Source: Bacteroidales bacterium UBA7569
GTDB taxonomy: Bacteria > Bacteroidota > Bacteroidia > Bacteroidales > Paludibacteraceae
DNA: 53,454 bases
Assembly: GCA_002477945.1 (NCBI GenBank)
Contig: DLLF01000029.1
Coordinates: 10,858 to 64,311 of the forward strand
Direction: 5' to 3'
The position numbers and the translations under genes were made by a program. The notes under the pieces were generated by a model that made no database searches, was not told the DNA's origin, and saw only the letters and a program-made list of their open reading frames with translations. This document shows, one piece after another, positions 50,695 through 53,454 of the stretch (position 1 is the stretch's first letter; the number at the start of each line of letters is the position of its first letter).

Positions 50695-51099
50695 TCACCA
50701 CAGCATATTGGGTGAGGGTGCAGCAGACACGGAAATGATACTATCCACCACAAACTCACTTACACCCCGCCACGGCAACGCACCCAGGTACTCTTTGTAG
50801 TGCAGTTCCACCGTTTTTCCCGTGCAACGCATCAGGCTGTCTGCCACTTGTTTGTTTTCTACAGAGAAACGAAATTCATTGGATTGAATCGTTGCCGTTG
50901 AATTTTTAGAGTTATATCCCGACTGAATAAGCCTTCCCTCGTAAGTTTTGAACACATAGCCTTTGTGCGTGAGATAATTCAATTCCCCTGCTTTGACGCC
51001 TTCTCCAAACACAAAATAGAACTTGAAGAAGAACCATACACCCACTCCGAGAACCAGCAACAGAGCGATAGCAGAAATAACTTTTCCTTTTGTCTTCAT
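50695..51099 (-). CDS. Small membrane-anchored conserved protein
   Basis: 134 residues from ATG 51099. The longer ORF to 51177 runs through the promoter at 51128-51158 and is rejected. One N-terminal membrane span (VISAIALLLVLGVGVWFFFKFYF) is followed by a soluble domain with FGEGVKAGELNYLTHKGYVFKTYEGRLIQSG and FRFSVENKQVADSLMRCTGKTVELHYKEY. Proteins of this type are sometimes labelled 6-phosphogluconate dehydrogenase in Bacteroidota genomes, but nothing here resembles that enzyme. Function unknown. Confidence 0.7.
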   Translation of the reverse strand: MKTKGKVISAIALLLVLGVGVWFFFKFYFVFGEGVKAGELNYLTHKGYVFKTYEGRLIQSGYNSKNSTATIQSNEFRFSVENKQVADSLMRCTGKTVELHYKEYLGALPWRGVSEFVVDSIISVSAAPSPNMLW

Positions 51100-51127
51100 A
51101 CAAACAATATTATACCAATAAACCCTA

Positions 51128-51158
51128 CAAAGGTACGACAATTCCATTGAATGACAAA
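51128..51158 (-). promoter_or_regulatory. Promoter of the small membrane protein gene
   Basis: TTTG (51155-51158), 19 bases, TACCTTTG (51128-51135) on the minus strand: a full consensus match. The transcript would start near 51121, 22 bases before ATG 51099. Confidence 0.65.
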
Positions 51159-51220
51159 ATCCGTACCAAAGGGACATCCTATGTTATTTACGATTTGGCT
51201 TTATTGACTTCATTTTCATC

Positions 51221-51260
51221 TCTCGATGAGGGGTGCTTGAGGTCTCGATGAGGGGTCGTG
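51221..51260 (-). repeat. Dispersed 11-bp-periodic intergenic repeat, copy E
   Basis: On the minus strand: cgacccctcat, cgagacctcaa, gcacccctcat, cgagag. It lies in the divergent gap 51178-51502, which otherwise holds only the thioesterase promoter. Confidence 0.7.
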
Positions 51261-51445
51261 TAATTTCTCATAAACACTTATGCTATTAGGCAAGGGAAGG
51301 CATAAGTGGCAGCCTGTCCTCTATAAGGTTTTATCTTCGTAGCAAATACGTCAGAATAACACAGAACAAAGTTTCCCTGAAAGTTCAGCATGGTACACAG
51401 CAATAGACTTCTATACCCCGATAAATACATTTTCAATGTTTATCC

Positions 51446-51477
51446 GTTGGCATAACGAGTCAGAAAAAGTATCTTTG
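51446..51477 (+). promoter_or_regulatory. Promoter of the FlK-like thioesterase gene
   Basis: GTTG (51446-51449), 20 bases, TATCTTTG (51470-51477). The transcript would start near 51484, ~19 bases before the ATG. Confidence 0.65.
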
Positions 51478-51502
51478 CAAGCAAATATACAGAAAACGTA
51501 TT

Positions 51503-51868
51503 ATGAAAGAGACATTCACTCAATCCACTATCGTCACCGAAGAGAACACGGCATTCAGAATGGGTTCCGGTACACTTCCCGTATATGCGACCCCTGCATT
51601 GGTCGCATTTATGGAAAACACTGCATGCAAACTGCTTGATGACACAGAAGCAGGCTATACGACCGTGGGGACAAAAATGGATATAAAACATTTACGTGCT
51701 TCCGCCATAGGAGAGGCAATAGAATGCACAGCCAAACTGACAGAACAAGACGGACGAAAATATACGTTCCGTATTGAAGCATACAACAAACAGAAAGTTT
51801 GTATCGCAGCGGCTATACACGAACGTTTCTGCGTTAATATAGAACACTTTATGCAGAAACTGCGATAA
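51503..51868 (+). CDS. Hotdog-fold thioesterase, FlK-like
   Basis: 121 residues; a single hotdog domain. The FlK (fluoroacetyl-CoA thioesterase) catalytic set can be matched: Thr30 (YATPALVAF), Glu38 (FMENTACKLL) and His63 (MDIKHLRAS), with an 8-residue Thr-Glu spacing as in FlK. Members in Bacteroidota are general acyl-CoA thioesterases of unknown substrate; fluoroacetyl-CoA activity is not implied. It is a single-gene unit with its own promoter and terminator. Confidence 0.8.
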   Translation: MKETFTQSTIVTEENTAFRMGSGTLPVYATPALVAFMENTACKLLDDTEAGYTTVGTKMDIKHLRASAIGEAIECTAKLTEQDGRKYTFRIEAYNKQKVCIAAAIHERFCVNIEHFMQKLR

Positions 51869-51955
51869 TAAGTACGAACAAGATCTTTCAGTGCAAAGCA
51901 TATGAACATTGCTGTTTGGCAGAAAATGTATGCCAGACAAGACAGCATATCTCAC

Positions 51956-51993
51956 AACAAACGGCTGACTCTCAAAAAAGTCAGCCGTTTGTT
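51956..51993. terminator. Bidirectional terminator
   Basis: AACAAACGGCTGACT (51956-51970) pairs perfectly with AGTCAGCCGTTTGTT (51979-51993) around an 8-base loop. It separates the thioesterase gene from the convergent Na/Pi transporter gene. Confidence 0.85.
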
Positions 51994-52012
51994 TATCACT
52001 TGAAACAGGTGT

Positions 52013-53454
52013 TTATGTATCTTTGTTGTCAACATTTGGAATGAGATTGCGGATGGATTTGCCGACGTTGATGAGGTGGTCGGCGATACGCTCGGAATCG
52101 GATGCCAATTCCTGGTACTGGGCACCGACATTGGCTGAATATACCCCGTCCGTCAAACGGCGAAGGTGCTGCTTCTCCATGTTCTCCGTCAGGTTGTCCA
52201 CCTCGTCCTCGTGCGCATTGGCTGCGTCCAACGCCTTGAAATCCTTCTCCATATACGCCTTCATCACAAACTGATATACCGAGAAGATTGCCTCACGCAT
52301 CTGCTCAATCTCGTCCAGGGTCTCGCCCGTGAAGGCTTCACCCGACTTATGCAAGTCCTCGGCGTACTCGGTGATATTGACCGCATAATCGCCGACGCGC
52401 TCCAAGTCTCCGACAGAACGTATGGCAGTCGCCAAGTAACGATGGTCTTCCTCGCTGATAGGCAAGTTGTTAAGCCGCACAATGTATGGGATAAGGGAGC
52501 GATTGAGGTAGTTGAGTTGAGCCTCGTTGGCGCGGAACTCGTCCATCTGGCGAAAGTCGAGGTGCGAGATAGTGTAGATGGCGATGTCGTAGTTGTGCAT
52601 AGCGACTGCCGCCATGTGTTCAATCTCCAACTGCACCTGATGCACCGCGATAATAGGTGTGCGTAGCATCTTGTCGTCCACGAAATAGAAGTGCGGTTGT
52701 GCGGCTTGCCCATTGGCAGCGTCGCGCGAGTCGGGGATAATATGGCAGACAAGGCGTACCAAGTAGTCGGTGAGCGGAAGGATAATGAGTACCGTCGTTA
52801 CATTGAAGAAGGTGTGGAACAATGCCAACTGGAACTGCGGCGCACCCGGGAAGAGTTCCTCGAAGATAGTTCCGAAGCCGAAAGCACCGGACGAGGCAAG
52901 GTACATGACACCCGCTGCGCAGAGGAAGACGATAACACCGAAACAGTTGAAAAACAAGTGCATAAGGGCTGTACGCTTGGCGTTGGTTCCGCTGGTCATA
53001 CCCGCGATAATGGCTACGACGCATGAGCCGATGTTGAAACCCATGGTAAGGAAGATGCCCTGGTTGAGCGTGATAAGCCCCGTGACCGCCATGGTGATGG
53101 CAATGGAGGTTACCACCGATGAGGACTGTATGATGGCGGTAAGGACTGCGCCGAGCAAGACGAGCAGGAGCGCATTGTCCACGCCGGCAAGGAAAAGACG
53201 TACCTCTTCCATCTCCGCGAATGACTTCATGGACCCCTCCATGATACTCAAGCCGACGAAGAGCATACCGAATCCGGTGATGATGCCGCCCCACGTCTTG
53301 ACGTTGTCGTTCTTGGAGAAAAGCCCGATGAATGCACCGATACCCGCGAGGGCTGCGAAGATAGTGGTGGTGGATATGCCGCCCCCTCCGCTGAGACCCA
53401 TGGCAACGATAAGTGCGGTGACGGTAGTACCGATGTTGGCACCGTAGATGACCG
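52013..53454 (-). CDS. Na/Pi cotransporter family protein with C-terminal PhoU-like domain (5' partial)
   Basis: The frame stays open through the right edge; the last 53 bases encode VIYGANIGTTVTALIVAM, the end of the first QSSSA/GANIGTT repeat of the NptA family. The second repeat is complete (LTAIIQSSSVVTSIAITMAVTGL, LTMGFNIGSCVVAIIAG). About eight membrane segments precede a cytoplasmic C-terminal region (~220 residues) built like PhoU (LERVGDYAVNITEYAEDLHKSGEAF; DSERIADHLINVGKSIRNL). It imports phosphate with sodium; the PhoU-like part probably tunes transport. The N-terminus is outside the window. Confidence 0.9.
   Translation of the reverse strand, partial: VIYGANIGTTVTALIVAMGLSGGGGISTTTIFAALAGIGAFIGLFSKNDNVKTWGGIITGFGMLFVGLSIMEGSMKSFAEMEEVRLFLAGVDNALLLVLLGAVLTAIIQSSSVVTSIAITMAVTGLITLNQGIFLTMGFNIGSCVVAIIAGMTSGTNAKRTALMHLFFNCFGVIVFLCAAGVMYLASSGAFGFGTIFEELFPGAPQFQLALFHTFFNVTTVLIILPLTDYLVRLVCHIIPDSRDAANGQAAQPHFYFVDDKMLRTPIIAVHQVQLEIEHMAAVAMHNYDIAIYTISHLDFRQMDEFRANEAQLNYLNRSLIPYIVRLNNLPISEEDHRYLATAIRSVGDLERVGDYAVNITEYAEDLHKSGEAFTGETLDEIEQMREAIFSVYQFVMKAYMEKDFKALDAANAHEDEVDNLTENMEKQHLRRLTDGVYSANVGAQYQELASDSERIADHLINVGKSIRNLIPNVDNKDT

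Noticed and set aside
1..53454. tRNA or rRNA genes, insertion sequences, prophage or integrase
   Set aside because: No tRNA-like T-loop/acceptor combination, rRNA sequence, transposase or integrase motif was seen in reading either strand.

Overview
The window is a chromosomal segment of a Bacteroidales-type bacterium (phylum Bacteroidota), probably a gut glycan degrader. The evidence is a SusC/SusD-type polysaccharide utilization locus (PUL), a membrane AraC-type regulator of the propeller/Y_Y_Y class, many lipoproteins with Bacteroidota-style repeat domains, and promoters fitting the phylum-specific TTTG-N19-21-TAnnTTTG pattern. Genus cannot be fixed from sequence reading alone.

Layout. 1-455: 3' end of an esterase-like/CBM20-like gene on +. 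1033-4206 (+): a three-gene cluster with a choloylglycine-hydrolase-family lipoprotein, a membrane acyltransferase and an alpha/beta hydrolase, ended by a strong hairpin. 4412-26183 (-): a large PUL. In transcription order it encodes a DUF5018-like lipoprotein, SusC, SusD, a fasciclin-domain lipoprotein, a GH105-type unsaturated-uronidase, a reduced HTCS-like regulator, two paralogous Big_2/novel-module surface proteins, a PL8 lyase, and a PL8 lyase joined to a DUF5107-TPR region. 26854-28801 (-): a remnant of a KduD/IdnO dehydrogenase, a CBM9-like protein and an N-acetylhexosamine-kinase-like protein. 29014-35355 (+): a lipoprotein, D-lactate dehydrogenase, RNase P RNA, a YihY/BrkB protein, a secreted GH13 amylase, and DAHP synthase-chorismate mutase. 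35569-42296 (-): a compact six-gene envelope operon of unknown function. 43814-51099 (-): housekeeping envelope genes (fabG, lptC, a TPR protein, an outer-membrane protein, coaX, an acyl-CoA synthetase, a small membrane protein). 51503-51868 (+): a FlK-like thioesterase. 52013 to the right edge (-): a Na/Pi cotransporter.

How the PUL would work (inference): SusC/SusD and the accessory lipoproteins bind and import uronic-acid polysaccharide fragments. The PL8 lyases cut by beta-elimination, leaving unsaturated uronyl ends, which the GH105 enzyme removes. The neighbouring hexosamine-kinase-like gene and KduD remnant fit use of a glycosaminoglycan-like polymer. A 20-bp element (18/20 identical) lies 41 bases upstream of the -7 box of both PUL transcription units and is the best candidate operator. 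Two PUL genes are broken in this sequence: a 7-G homopolymer frameshift in the lyase fusion and an in-frame TGA in a surface protein.

Intergenic DNA is unusually rich in short tandem repeats: five dispersed copies of an 11-bp-periodic cctcaacgacc element, heptamer arrays resembling TTAGGGA on both sides of the SusC/SusD operon, an 11-bp atgtgattctt array, and a triplicated 99-bp unit.
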